From an uncultured Aquimarina sp. (GTDB lineage Bacteria; Bacteroidota; Bacteroidia; Flavobacteriales; Flavobacteriaceae), in contig CANLOW010000001.1 in NCBI GenBank assembly GCA_947493035.1, positions 558,001 to 622,000 of the forward strand: a DNA stretch of 64,000 bases, read 5' to 3'. The notes beneath the pieces are model-generated. The model did no database searches, was not told the DNA's origin, and was given only the letters and a program-made list of their open reading frames with translations. Each line of letters begins with the position of its first letter. Positions within the stretch are counted from its first letter, which is position 1. This document shows positions 41,524 to 50,914 of the stretch, piece after piece. Both the position numbers and the translations under genes were made by a program.

Positions 41524-42349
41524 AAATATTCCTTTAATCGGCAATCACCGAAAGCCTATCATAACTGATTTCTTTTTTAAAGAAAACAAAAAACCTAAAC
41601 CTATTGTCATTTTTGCTCATGGATACAAAGGATATAAAGACTGGGGCGCTTGGCCATTAATGCTAGAAAGCATAGCTGAGGCTGGATATTTTGTATTAGG
41701 TTTTAATTTTTCTCATAACGGAGGTACTATCGAACAACCGATTGATTTCCCTGACTTAGAAGCTTTCGGAAATGATAACTTTACCAAACAACAAGATGAC
41801 CTTCAGTCAGTGATTGACGAAGTAACTTCTTCCGACTTTAAATTTGCTACGGAAATCAATACTAGCCAATTGACTTTAATTGGACATTCACGTGGGGGCG
41901 GAGCTAGTATAATAAAAGCTGCTCACCAACCGAAAGTCACCAAACTGATCACTTTAGCTTCTATCAGTACTTATGATACCAGCTTCCCAAATGGGGAAAT
42001 ACTCGAAAACTGGAAAAAAGAAGGGGTTTGGTGCATCAAAAATGGTAGAACTGGTCAAAGAATGCCTCATTACATTCAATTTTACGAAGATTATGAAGCC
42101 AACAAAGAAGCTTTAAATATTGAAAAAGCAACTCGAAAATTGCAAATACCTCATCTATTGATTCACGGAACTAAGGACACTTCTGTAACGATTGACAATG
42201 CTAAACTGATTCATTCATGGAATCCTTCAGCTCAATTTTTTGCCTTAGAAACAGATCACGTTTTTAACACCAAACAACCTTGGATGAATAACGAAATGTC
42301 TAAAGTACTAAAACGAGTTACTGAAAGATGTATATCGTTTTTAATCTAA
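41510..42349 (+). CDS. Alpha/beta hydrolase
   Basis: Alpha/beta-hydrolase fold enzyme, 279 residues, cytoplasmic (no signal). 'PIVIFAHGYKGYKDWGAW' is the oxyanion-hole segment, the nucleophile elbow is 'LIGHSRGGGAS' (Ser about 127), and 'LLIHGTKDTSVTIDNA' with 'ALETDHVFN' supplies the Asp and His. Substrate unknown. The overlap with addB suggests translational coupling, not necessarily related function. Confidence 0.87.
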   Translation: MKIHKNIPLIGNHRKPIITDFFFKENKKPKPIVIFAHGYKGYKDWGAWPLMLESIAEAGYFVLGFNFSHNGGTIEQPIDFPDLEAFGNDNFTKQQDDLQSVIDEVTSSDFKFATEINTSQLTLIGHSRGGGASIIKAAHQPKVTKLITLASISTYDTSFPNGEILENWKKEGVWCIKNGRTGQRMPHYIQFYEDYEANKEALNIEKATRKLQIPHLLIHGTKDTSVTIDNAKLIHSWNPSAQFFALETDHVFNTKQPWMNNEMSKVLKRVTERCISFLI

Positions 42350-42433
42350 ATTCTTTTGACCATCGTAATTGGTCAACATATCATCATTTAATGATTAGGG
42401 TTCTCTATACATTTATACTAGATAAGTATAGGC

Positions 42434-43771
42434 ATGCAACTCACCTCTTTCAAATCGATCAACAAAATAGCTATCCCAGCTATCATTGCAGGAATAGTAG
42501 AACCTATTCTATCTGCTACGGATACTGCTATTGTAGGCAATATTCCTGAAAATGCTAAAGAAGCTTTGGCAGCTGTCGGCTTAGTTGGTATCGTACTATC
42601 TTCATTAATTTGGATTTTTGGGCAAACACGCAGTGTCATTTCTTCAGTAATCTCACAATATTTAGGAGCTGGAAAAATAGCAGAAATAAAAACCATGCCT
42701 GCTCAAGCAATTGCACTAAACATATGTATTAGTCTTATTCTTTCAACGACTACATTTATTTTTGCCGAACCTATATTCCGACTCCTCTTTAAAGCTGAAG
42801 GTCAAACACTAGATTATTGCTTACAATATTTTAATATTCGTATCTGGGGTTACCCTTTTAGCTTATTCTTATTTTCAATTATTGGAGTATTCAGTGGCCT
42901 TCAAAACACCTTTTGGCCGATGATTATCTCTATAATTGGTGCTACACTCAATATCGTATTAGATATCATTTTGGTATACGGAATTGATAACTACATCCCT
43001 GCTATGCATATTGAAGGTGCTGCATGGGCTAGTTTAATAGCTCAAATCACTATGGGGCTTTTAGCACTTTATTTCTTACTAAAGAAAACTGATATCTCTT
43101 TAAAAATATCTAAGAATATTCATCCCGAAATGAAACGCATTATTGGGATGACACTTAATCTAATTATTAGAGCTATATCTTTAAATATTGCGATTGCTTT
43201 AGCCGGAAGAACAGCTTCGAAAATTGGAGAAGAATTTATGGCCGCTCATACAATTGCTTGGAACATATGGTTATTTTCAGCCTTTTTTATTGATGGATAT
43301 GCTGCCGCTGGAAAAATATTTGGCGGACGATTATACGGTGCCAAAGACTTCAATCAATTAAATCATTTAGTTAAAAAACTAAGCTTGTATGGACTTATCA
43401 TTGGTGTCTTTTTAATGATACTAGGAGGAATATTCTACTACCCTATAGGTCAAATTTTTACGCAAGAAAAGGAAGTATTACTTCCTTTTTATGGAGTATT
43501 CTTCATGGTATTACTTGTTCAACCTTTAAATGCTGTTGCCTTTATCTTAGATGGCGTTTTTAAAGGCTTAGGCGAAATGAAGTTTCTTCGAAACCTATTA
43601 TTAATAGCCACTTTTGTTGGTTTTATCCCTTCGCTTTATCTATTTCAATATTTAGAACTAAAATTAGTAGGTGTATGGATAGCACTTGCTGTTTGGTTGC
43701 TTTTTCGTTGTTTGGGGATGATAATTTATTTTAAAAAGAAATTTAGCCCCTCTACAATAACTACCTTTTAA
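42434..43771 (+). CDS. MATE family efflux transporter (DinF-like)
   Basis: Twelve-helix cation-coupled drug/organic-cation exporter, 445 residues. The first helix has the MATE entry 'IAIPAIIAGIVEPILSATDTAIVGN' with the Asp in 'SATDTA'; pseudo-repeat halves start around residues 1 and 225 ('IRAISLNIAIALAGRTASKIG'). Resembles the DinF branch. Starts 84 bases after the hydrolase gene, so may be co-transcribed. Confidence 0.9.
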   Translation: MQLTSFKSINKIAIPAIIAGIVEPILSATDTAIVGNIPENAKEALAAVGLVGIVLSSLIWIFGQTRSVISSVISQYLGAGKIAEIKTMPAQAIALNICISLILSTTTFIFAEPIFRLLFKAEGQTLDYCLQYFNIRIWGYPFSLFLFSIIGVFSGLQNTFWPMIISIIGATLNIVLDIILVYGIDNYIPAMHIEGAAWASLIAQITMGLLALYFLLKKTDISLKISKNIHPEMKRIIGMTLNLIIRAISLNIAIALAGRTASKIGEEFMAAHTIAWNIWLFSAFFIDGYAAAGKIFGGRLYGAKDFNQLNHLVKKLSLYGLIIGVFLMILGGIFYYPIGQIFTQEKEVLLPFYGVFFMVLLVQPLNAVAFILDGVFKGLGEMKFLRNLLLIATFVGFIPSLYLFQYLELKLVGVWIALAVWLLFRCLGMIIYFKKKFSPSTITTF

Positions 43772-43772
43772 T

Positions 43773-43827
43773 CCGCATTATGCATTAGAAAATCTATTCC
43801 GTATCGAAATTCTAATGCATAATACGG
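43773..43827. repeat. Long hairpin-forming inverted repeat after the MATE gene
   Basis: 18-base arms (43773-43790 / 43810-43827) pair with a single mismatch (core ATTATGCATTAGAA / TTCTAATGCATAAT) around a 19-base loop. It lies two bases behind the MATE stop. No T-run follows on the plus strand; the A-run at 43831-43837 is on the wrong side for a plus-strand terminator. May be an mRNA-stability or processing hairpin. Confidence 0.45.
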
Positions 43828-43971
43828 GTTAAAAAAACTTATGATCCTTATCTCTATAGAGGAGACTATCTTTTTGTCTATCTACTAAAAAATAAAATAA
43901 ATTCATAAAAAAATTAATTTATTTAAAATAATATTTAACTTTATTGAATAATTATTCAACTAAGTTTTATT

Positions 43972-44244
43972 TTGAAAAAATTACCTGCATTATGTCCCAG
44001 TTGTGAATTTGCCCTTGAAGTAAGTGAACTCTCCTGCGAAAGTTGTGGCACAAAAGTTTCTGGAAATTACAGTTTACCATTACTGCTACAACTATCTCCC
44101 GAGGAGCAGCAATTCTTACTTGACTTTATTACTTCTAGTGGAAGTATTAAAAAAATGGCTGAACAATTGGGTAAAAGCTACCCTACGGTAAGAAATTACC
44201 TTGATGACCTCATCGAAAAAATAAATAACATCAAAAATCACTAA
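43972..44244 (+). CDS. DUF2089 family zinc-ribbon/HTH protein (TTG start)
   Basis: 90-residue putative regulator. Two CxxC pairs form a zinc ribbon ('CPSCEFALEVSELSCESCG'), then 'LSPEEQQFLLDFITSSGSIKKMAEQLGKSYPTVRNYLDDLI', a helix-turn-helix typical of DUF2089. It begins with TTG, since no in-frame ATG gives the intact ribbon. First gene of a small operon with a Yip1-like and a DUF3784-like membrane protein, which it may control; that is inference. Confidence 0.8.
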   Translation: MKKLPALCPSCEFALEVSELSCESCGTKVSGNYSLPLLLQLSPEEQQFLLDFITSSGSIKKMAEQLGKSYPTVRNYLDDLIEKINNIKNH

Positions 44245-44246
44245 TC

Positions 44247-44825
44247 ATGAATACCATTCTATTTAATCCTTTTGAAAGATACCCTGAGAAAAAATTATTA
44301 CTTATCGGTATAATATGTACTTCTCTTTCAATTTATCTCGCATCAATTTTAGACGCTCATTTTGATGGTGCTATTGATGTTCATTTAGTTAATGAAATTG
44401 TACACATCAAATCTCCTTTAATTGAAAGCATAATAAGTATTGGGTGTTTAGTGCTTTTTATTTTTATCGCTGGAAAAATTTACAACTCGAAAACTAGAAT
44501 CATTGATATTTTTGTCACAGTGCTAATTGCTCGAATTCCACTATACTTGATATTACCATTCAATATCAATCACTATTATAGTGAGCTTGCCTTGTCTTTG
44601 GCTGTTGACCCCAATAACCTACAAAATTTACCGCAAGAAACATTACTTAAAACACTAGTATTCAGCCTTGTCATTTTTGCTCTTGTTATTTGGTTTTTTA
44701 TGCTTTTATGGAATGGTTACAAAACAGCTACCCATGCTAAAGGAGCCAAATCAATCGTACTATTTATTCTAGCAATTATTATAGCTGAAATTGCAAGTAA
44801 AGCCCTTTTGTCATTGGCTTTTTAA
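44247..44825 (+). CDS. Yip1-like polytopic membrane protein
   Basis: 192 residues, about five membrane helices (20-40, 60-80, 87-105, 130-160, 167-190). N-terminal 'LFNPFERYPEKKLL' and overall topology match bacterial Yip1-family proteins found beside DUF2089 genes. No catalytic motif. Starts two bases after the DUF2089 gene stop. Function unknown. Confidence 0.7.
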   Translation: MNTILFNPFERYPEKKLLLIGIICTSLSIYLASILDAHFDGAIDVHLVNEIVHIKSPLIESIISIGCLVLFIFIAGKIYNSKTRIIDIFVTVLIARIPLYLILPFNINHYYSELALSLAVDPNNLQNLPQETLLKTLVFSLVIFALVIWFFMLLWNGYKTATHAKGAKSIVLFILAIIIAEIASKALLSLAF

Positions 44826-44852
44826 AGTGCTACTCAATTAAAAGATAATATC

Positions 44853-45569
44853 ATGTTAACAGCCTTATTCATTATTTCGGGAATTTTCATCATTATTGGT
44901 TTAGTCGTAACTACATCCAATGCTCGCTATTTGATTTCTGGTTACAATATGCTATCAGAAAAGGAACGATCTAAAATTGATTCTGAAAAATATATAGCTT
45001 TTCTTAAACGGTTTTTCATCTTTCTTGGAATATCTACTTTATTAATAGGTTTATGCATAATATACCTATTAGGGGAAAGAGTCTTTTCTTTCTTTATTAC
45101 CCTGTACCCATTATTGGCTATAGCTTGGTTTACTTTTAAAAGCCAAAAATATTACGACGGATTTCGTAAGAATAAATATGCATCCCTAATTCTCATTGGT
45201 ATTACAATAATCATTGGCATACTACTATATAAAAGTCTTGATGAAAACACTATAATGATTCATAATGATCATATTGAAATCACAGGAATGTATGGAGAAG
45301 TAATTCCATTAATAAATATTCAAGAGGTAACATTGGTTTCTACTCATCCCAAAATCAAATATAAATCTAATGGATTTGCTATAGGTAATATTAGAAAAGG
45401 AATATTTAACACTGAAAGCAATTTGATTAAACTGATAGCAGATACAGACAGTACTTCATATTTAAGAATCAAAAAAACGGAAGGTACTCCTATATATTTT
45501 TCTCAAAAAGGGATTAAAAATGAGGAAGCACTTATCCGTATTCAAAATAGACTTAAGACATTTAACTAA
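44853..45569 (+). CDS. DUF3784-like membrane protein with C-terminal PH-like domain
   Basis: 238 residues. The N terminus 'SGIFIIIGLVVTTSNARYLISGYNMLSEKERSKID' is the DUF3784 signature, followed by three further helices to about residue 130 and a C-terminal soluble beta-rich part (about 135-238, 'MIHNDHIEITGMYGEVIPLINIQEV') like bacterial PH domains. Third gene of the DUF2089 operon, 27 bases after the Yip1-like gene. Confidence 0.7.
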   Translation: MLTALFIISGIFIIIGLVVTTSNARYLISGYNMLSEKERSKIDSEKYIAFLKRFFIFLGISTLLIGLCIIYLLGERVFSFFITLYPLLAIAWFTFKSQKYYDGFRKNKYASLILIGITIIIGILLYKSLDENTIMIHNDHIEITGMYGEVIPLINIQEVTLVSTHPKIKYKSNGFAIGNIRKGIFNTESNLIKLIADTDSTSYLRIKKTEGTPIYFSQKGIKNEEALIRIQNRLKTFN

Positions 45570-45674
45570 CTAATGTCGCAAAGCATGACCACAAGCTGAT
45601 GGTAAGTCTAAATCGACTACTAATTTTACAAATCGAGACATACGTTTTCTAAGGGTAGTAAATAAAGTTTTCAT
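45570..45674 (-). CDS. Possible 34-residue small protein
   Basis: Translated by hand: basic N-terminal half (MKTLFTTLRKRMSRFVKLV) then 'VDLDLPSACGHALRH'. It fills the gap between the DUF3784-like gene and aminopeptidase P, on the opposite strand. The start is preceded by an A-rich AAACAAAACAAA leader, as is usual in Bacteroidota. No promoter with both boxes found. The amphipathic start and the one Cys near the end are features, not proof; too short for statistics. Confidence 0.35.
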   Translation of the reverse strand: MKTLFTTLRKRMSRFVKLVVDLDLPSACGHALRH

Positions 45675-45755
45675 TTTGTTTTGTTTTAAGTAATTTTCAA
45701 TATTAAAACGCTTTAAGACTGGGACACCCCTCTTTTAATTCAAAAAAAATGTCTT

Positions 45756-47048
45756 TTGAGATACATACCATTATCTAGTGATTTATTCACAAAAAACCGC
45801 AGCCTTTTCTGCGAAAAAATGAAGCCATACAGCATTGCTATATTTAACAGTAATGACATTTACCCAGTTAGTGCTGATAGTACATTGCCTTTTCAACAGC
45901 ATCGAGATATTTATTACTTAAGCGGAATCGATCAAGAAGAATCTATTTTACTTGTATTTCCAAATGCTAGAAATACTTCGGATCGCGAAATATTATTTGT
46001 CAAGCGTACTGACGAACATATAGCTGTTTGGGAAGGAGAAAAATTAACGAAAGAGAAAGCAAGTACACTATCAGGTGTTCAACATATAGAATGGCTTGAG
46101 CAATTTGAAAGTGTATTTTTTCGATTAATGAAGGAGGCTGAAACGATCTATTTTAACACTAATATTCATGGCAGATCAACAAGTGAAGTACAAACACGAG
46201 AAGATCGATTTATCGAATGGTGTAAAGCTAAATTTCCTGCCCATCAAGTCGCTTCTAGTGCTCCCATACTTCACAGGTTAAGAGCTATTAAAAGTCAAGA
46301 GGAAATTGACACTATAAAAAAAGCTTGTGATATTACTGAAATTGGATTTCGAGAAGCCTTAAAAATGATTCGCCCTGAAGTTTGGGAATATGAAATAGAA
46401 GCTACTTTTGGATATCATTTCATTAAAAATCGCGGAGATGGTTTTGCGTACACTCCTATTATTGCTAGTGGAAATAACGCCAACGTATTGCATTATATTC
46501 AGAATAAAAAACAATGCAAATCAGGAGAGGTTATATTAATGGATGTCGCTTCTGCATATGCTAATTATTCTAGTGATATGACAAGGGTTGTTCCGGTTTC
46601 TGGGAAATTCACTAAAAGACAGAAAGAAGTATATCAAGCAGTATTGAATGTAAAAAACTACGCTACGTCGTTATTAACACCTAACCTTAAATGGTCTAGC
46701 TATAACAAAGAAATTGGTGATTTTATGACTAAAGAACTTGTTGCCCTTGGGTTGTTAGATAAAGCTGACATCAAGAATGCTCCGAAAGAACGCCCTGCCT
46801 ATCGTAAATATTTTATGCATGGTACTTCTCATTTTTTGGGATTAGACACACACGATTATGGATTTCAAGAAGACCTTATGCAAGCTAATATGGTACTAAC
46901 CGTTGAACCTGGAATTTACATACCTCAAGAACAAATGGGGTATCGTTTAGAAGACAATATCGTGATACAAGACAAAGGAATTCCTTTAAACCTAATGAAA
47001 TCTATTCCTATTGAAATTGAAGAAATTGAAATGTTAATGAATCAATAG
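45756..47048 (+). CDS. pepP: Xaa-Pro aminopeptidase (aminopeptidase P, M24B)
   Basis: Metallo-aminopeptidase removing N-terminal residues before proline. N-terminal creatinase-like domain ('NSNDIYPVSADSTLPFQQHRDIYYLSGIDQEESILLVFP') and C-terminal pita-bread domain with metal ligands: Asp in 'VILMDVASAYANYSSDMTRVVPVSG', His in 'HGTSHFLGLDTHDYG', Glu in 'LTVEPGIYIP' and 'GYRLEDNIVI'. 430 residues. The start is TTG 45756, giving the family N terminus MRYIPL; an ATG at 45749 is out of frame. Confidence 0.93.
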   Translation: MRYIPLSSDLFTKNRSLFCEKMKPYSIAIFNSNDIYPVSADSTLPFQQHRDIYYLSGIDQEESILLVFPNARNTSDREILFVKRTDEHIAVWEGEKLTKEKASTLSGVQHIEWLEQFESVFFRLMKEAETIYFNTNIHGRSTSEVQTREDRFIEWCKAKFPAHQVASSAPILHRLRAIKSQEEIDTIKKACDITEIGFREALKMIRPEVWEYEIEATFGYHFIKNRGDGFAYTPIIASGNNANVLHYIQNKKQCKSGEVILMDVASAYANYSSDMTRVVPVSGKFTKRQKEVYQAVLNVKNYATSLLTPNLKWSSYNKEIGDFMTKELVALGLLDKADIKNAPKERPAYRKYFMHGTSHFLGLDTHDYGFQEDLMQANMVLTVEPGIYIPQEQMGYRLEDNIVIQDKGIPLNLMKSIPIEIEEIEMLMNQ

Positions 47049-47115
47049 TGATAACTATTTACTTTTTATCACACTTCGGCTATACGAAATGTAACTCTGT
47101 ATAAAACGCAAAAAA

Positions 47116-47898
47116 ATGATAATCACCTATAAAAACATTAAAGCCAATTATGAAATCGAAGGGCAAGGCCCTATAATAGTATGGCTTCATGGATTTATGG
47201 AAAATACCTCCATTTGGAAATATCAAAAGCCTTATTTCAAACAGTATTTTACAAATATTTATATAGATCTATTAGGGCATGGAGCAACGCAAACATTAGC
47301 CGAAGTGCACACCATGGAGGATCAAGCTCTATTTATAAAGTATATTTTAGATCACCTACAAATCGAACAATGTACTTTCATTGGACATTCTATGGGAGGG
47401 TATATTACTTTGGCATTTTTGGAAGCCTACCCAAATTATGTTTCGAACCTTATTCTCTTAAACTCTACCAGTAGTTCGGATACTGAAGAAAAGAAACTAA
47501 ATAGAGATCGAGCAATAAAACTTGTAGAGCATCAAAAAGAAAACTTCTTACGAATGGGAATAATTAACCTATTTGGTGATCAACAAAAGACAGCTTTAAA
47601 ACTAGAAATTGATGAATTAATCAAAAACCTAGCGGGTATCTCTACAGAAAGCATCATTGCCGCACTAAAAGGGATGAAAATTAGAAAAGACCGTTCTAAA
47701 CTATTAAAATCATTTACGGGTGAAAAACTTATTATTGCAGGAAAAGACGACCCCGTTTTACCTATTGAAAACCTTATAAAAGAATCTATAGCTACTAAAT
47801 CTTCGATACTAAAAACTACTGGAGGACATATGAGTTATATTGAAAATTATCAGTTTCTAAATCAAGAAATTCTAAATTATCTTAGCAATATCACTTGA
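47116..47898 (+). CDS. Alpha/beta hydrolase
   Basis: 260-residue esterase/lipase-like protein without signal peptide. 'GPIIVWLHGFMENTSIW' oxyanion segment, nucleophile elbow 'FIGHSMGGYI' (Ser near 94), Asp in 'IIAGKDDPVLP' and His in 'TTGGHMSYIEN'. Resembles the MenH/BioH-type hydrolases, but no menaquinone or biotin gene is adjacent, so the substrate is open. Follows pepP by 67 bases. Confidence 0.85.
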   Translation: MIITYKNIKANYEIEGQGPIIVWLHGFMENTSIWKYQKPYFKQYFTNIYIDLLGHGATQTLAEVHTMEDQALFIKYILDHLQIEQCTFIGHSMGGYITLAFLEAYPNYVSNLILLNSTSSSDTEEKKLNRDRAIKLVEHQKENFLRMGIINLFGDQQKTALKLEIDELIKNLAGISTESIIAALKGMKIRKDRSKLLKSFTGEKLIIAGKDDPVLPIENLIKESIATKSSILKTTGGHMSYIENYQFLNQEILNYLSNIT

Positions 47899-48024
47899 GA
47901 CTTATATTAAAGCAGTACACGATTCGATTTAAGTAACTAATACGTTTATCAAACATAATAGTTAAATTTTAACCTATCATGTAAGGGAAAACACATTCAA
48001 TTGACAAACTGAAAAACTAAGTTT

Positions 48025-48465
48025 ATGAAAAAAGCATTTACATTACTTATTTCACTTCTCTTTATCACGACTTGTTTTTCCCAAGATCATTTCTACACAA
48101 AAAAGGGAGTGGCTATTGAAGGATACGATGTAACAGAATATTTTAATAATAAAGCCATAAAAGGCTCTTCAAAATATAGCGCGGTATATATGAATGCAAC
48201 GTTTCATTTTGCCAGCGTATCAAATTTGGAAAAATTTAAAGCAAATCCAGATCTTTTTTTACCTGAATATGGAGGCTATTGTGCCTATGCTATTGGAAAA
48301 AAAGGGAAAAAAGTAACTGTAGATCCAGAAACATTCTCTTTAGAAAATGGAAAAGTATATCTTTTCTATAATTCATGGGGTAATAACACCTTAAATTCCT
48401 GGAATGAAGAAGGAACCACTCAACTCAAAGAAAAAGCAAATAAAAATTGGAAAAAGATAGAATAA
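48025..48465 (+). CDS. Exported YHS-domain protein
   Basis: Signal peptide MKKAFTLLISLLFITTCFS, then a YHS-type fold: 'VAIEGYDVTEYFNNKAIKGSSKYSAVYMNATFHFAS...LEKFKANPDLFLPEYGGYCAYAIGKKGKKV'. 'GYCAYA' is the conserved Cys segment. Family members bind metals or heme-type ligands; role here unknown. 146 residues, monocistronic between the hydrolase and GH16 genes. Confidence 0.85.
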   Translation: MKKAFTLLISLLFITTCFSQDHFYTKKGVAIEGYDVTEYFNNKAIKGSSKYSAVYMNATFHFASVSNLEKFKANPDLFLPEYGGYCAYAIGKKGKKVTVDPETFSLENGKVYLFYNSWGNNTLNSWNEEGTTQLKEKANKNWKKIE

Positions 48466-48626
48466 CACTTCTACTCCGTGTGACAAAACATTAAGGTTTA
48501 CCCAGAGAACAGACCCTTTTCACACACTTCTTATCTTTCAATTCTCAATATATTTGCATATACTGTTTATTTTTATAATTTTAATACCTTATTTAACAAA
48601 TCTTTAAAGGCGGAATCTTTAAGGTT

Positions 48627-48645
48627 AAACGAAAACGTTTTCATT
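48627..48645. promoter_or_regulatory. LacI-type operator before the second GH16 gene
   Basis: GAAAACGTTTTC (48631-48642) is the same perfect 12-base core found in the GH16/GH2 divergent region at 11594-11605; outer bases are only partly symmetric. It ends 21 bases before the ATG, so a bound repressor would block initiation or the ribosome. Confidence 0.65.
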
Positions 48646-48663
48646 AAAGGATAAGGATTACTT

Positions 48664-50637
48664 ATGAAAAAAAAACATCTTTTAGTTGCATTAGCTGCAA
48701 CTAGCGCATCACTTTTTGCGCAAAATGACTGGGATGGAATCCCTGTACCTGCTGACCCTGGAATAGGAAAAAAATGGGTTCTGGATACAAAAATCTCTGA
48801 CAACTTCAACTACGATTTCAATTCTACTGAGCCTGCAGAATTTGGTGATGACAATCGATGGAGAAATGCTTATCACAATGGCTGGACTGGACCAGGTCTA
48901 ACACAATGGAAACGTGAAAATGTCATTGTAGAAGACGGGATGCTTCAACTAATTACAACTAGAGTACCTGGGGAAAGACAACGCTATAATAACGGAGAAA
49001 GTATTGGTGATGTTACTCGTTTGGGTTGTGTATCCTCTACATCGCAAGTCGTTTACCCTTTATACATTGAGGTACGCGCTAGAGTCCCTAATACTGTTAA
49101 TGCCTGTGCTGCATGGTTATTAAGCCCTGACGATACTCAAGAAATTGATTTTTTAGAAGCCTGGGGATCTGATCACCCTAGAAATGATTTCTTTGGACAA
49201 TTTAATTTATCTGAAAGAATACATTTTAGTCATCACATATTCATCCGAAACCCATTTCTTGATTATCAGCCACACGAGCCTGGTACACACTATGGAACTA
49301 ACCCAGTAACGATATGGCACGAAGACTTTCATACTTACGGGGTATATTGGAAAAGCCCAACAGAATTATTTTATTATCTAGATGGTGAGTTAGTAAAAAC
49401 CACTATTGGTATGGATGGTAGTGCCGAAACTGATGGTATTGACCCGAGAGGGTATACCGGTGTAGAACTTATCAACCCAAATAACCCAAGACAAGGTGCT
49501 GTTTTAGACGAAAACAATAATCCTGTTATCAATCTTGAAAATAGAACAGGGCTTAGTAAACCCATGGATATCATCATTGATATGGAAGATATGGATTGGA
49601 GAGCTATTCGAGGCGCTACACCAACTGATGAGGAGATTGCTAACGATCCTGAAGGGCACACTTTAAAAGTAGATTGGATTCGTCTTTACAAACCTCGACA
49701 AGAAGAAGGGTTTGTAGAGGTCTCAGGAATCTCTATTAACGAAGAAACATTAACTCTGGATGTTGATACTTCTGAAGTGTTATCCACTACAATAACTCCT
49801 ACTGATGCTACAGACAAAGGAATTTCTTGGTCTAGTAATAATCAAGTAGTAGCAACAGTTAATGAAAATGGACGCGTTTCAACGCATTCTGCAGGAACAG
49901 CAACTATCACTGTAACTACTGATGACAATTTCTTATCAGACACTATAGAAATAACTGTAATAGACTCTAACAGCAACAAACAATTGACTATAGAAGCGGA
50001 AAAATTCAGTGATACTGGAGGGACTTATGATGGTTTTGATACTTATGTTACAAATGGTATTGGAGCCATAAATTTTAATCAAAAAGGAGATTGGGGAGAT
50101 TATATTGTCAACATCGAAAACGATGATGAGTTTGAAATAAGTTATTTTATCGGAACCCCGTTAACACAATCTAGAATTGAAATTCTAGTAGATGGGGTTT
50201 CTGTTTCAGATGATGCCGTTCCTTCTTCTGACTGGAATGATTTCATCTTATTAAAGGCCTCTAATAAAGTAAGTCTTACGGCAGGAGAACATACAATTAG
50301 ACTTCAAGGAGCTGGTAGCAATAACGATGATTGGGAATGGAATTTAGAAAAATTTATTTTAGAAGGAACAAAAGTTCTTTCCATTGAAGATTTCACTAAA
50401 AACAACAATGAGTCTTTAGCTATTATTCCTAACCCAGTAGCTGACAATTTTTATATTTCAAATTTAAAAAACAACAACTTTTCTTTTACCATTTATGGTA
50501 TTAACGGAGCCACTATAAACAAAGGCCTTATAAATGGAGAACAGACAATTGATGTTTCTAATTTATCCAACGGCGTTTATTTCTTGACTCTTTCAGATGG
50601 CAACTCTCAAGAAACATTAAAGATTATTAAAAATTAA
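48664..50637 (+). CDS. Secreted GH16 beta-agarase/porphyranase-type enzyme with Big2, CBM6 and T9SS tail
   Basis: Endo-beta-galactanase for agar-type polysaccharide. Signal peptide (1-19), GH16 catalytic domain (about 20-345) opening with the agarase-type 'NDWDGIPVPADPGIGKKW' and carrying catalytic EIDFLE (about 159-164, in 'DTQEIDFLEAWGSD'). Big2 Ig-like domain (about 352-435, 'VSGISINEETLTLDV'), CBM6 (about 440-570, 'LTIEAEKFSDTGGTYDGF', 'GDWGDYIV'; CBM6 is common in agarases) and a T9SS sorting domain (about 580-657, 'LAIIPNPVADNFYISNL'). Only 30% of its layout is shared with the other GH16 in this window, so they are not recent duplicates. Substrate preference between agar and porphyran is not readable. 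Confidence 0.9.
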   Translation: MKKKHLLVALAATSASLFAQNDWDGIPVPADPGIGKKWVLDTKISDNFNYDFNSTEPAEFGDDNRWRNAYHNGWTGPGLTQWKRENVIVEDGMLQLITTRVPGERQRYNNGESIGDVTRLGCVSSTSQVVYPLYIEVRARVPNTVNACAAWLLSPDDTQEIDFLEAWGSDHPRNDFFGQFNLSERIHFSHHIFIRNPFLDYQPHEPGTHYGTNPVTIWHEDFHTYGVYWKSPTELFYYLDGELVKTTIGMDGSAETDGIDPRGYTGVELINPNNPRQGAVLDENNNPVINLENRTGLSKPMDIIIDMEDMDWRAIRGATPTDEEIANDPEGHTLKVDWIRLYKPRQEEGFVEVSGISINEETLTLDVDTSEVLSTTITPTDATDKGISWSSNNQVVATVNENGRVSTHSAGTATITVTTDDNFLSDTIEITVIDSNSNKQLTIEAEKFSDTGGTYDGFDTYVTNGIGAINFNQKGDWGDYIVNIENDDEFEISYFIGTPLTQSRIEILVDGVSVSDDAVPSSDWNDFILLKASNKVSLTAGEHTIRLQGAGSNNDDWEWNLEKFILEGTKVLSIEDFTKNNNESLAIIPNPVADNFYISNLKNNNFSFTIYGINGATINKGLINGEQTIDVSNLSNGVYFLTLSDGNSQETLKIIKN

Positions 50638-50670
50638 TATCCTTGGCGTAACAACTCTTTTTGCTCTTTA

Positions 50671-50712
50671 TAATACCCCTAGACTTTTCATTGTCTAGGG
50701 GTATTATTTAAA
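50671..50712 (+). terminator. Terminator of the second GH16 gene
   Basis: 14-bp perfect stem (50671-50684 / 50693-50706, core ACCCCTAGAC / GTCTAGGGGT) with loop TTTTCATT and T-rich follow-on TTTA. It starts 34 bases after the stop. Confidence 0.75.
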
Positions 50713-50864
50713 TATGCCTTCATAAATAATTCGTTTTAATTTTTTTAAGAAACAAAGCCTCTTCTGAAATATTATATTGTAAATATTTACCATTAAACCT
50801 AGATTTACTGATAAGAATTTCGCCTAAAAGACTTAGGTTACATAAAACAGAATCTAAATTCCAT

Positions 50865-50892
50865 AAAAAAACCGCTCCAAAATGGAACGGTT
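50865..50892 (-). terminator. Terminator of the GH86 gene
   Basis: Stem AACCGCTCCA / TGGAACGGTT with one mismatch and an A-run (50865-50871) that gives the minus-strand U-tract. It lies 23 bases past the GH86 stop. Confidence 0.8.
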
Positions 50893-50914
50893 CAGATATA
50901 GTAATTCAAAAAAA

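Noticed and set aside
42328..42549. 73-residue frame between hydrolase and MATE genes
   Set aside because: Overlaps both genes and has no plausible protein features.
45749..45755. ATG at 45749 as the pepP start
   Set aside because: Out of frame with the aminopeptidase; TTG 45756 gives the family N terminus.
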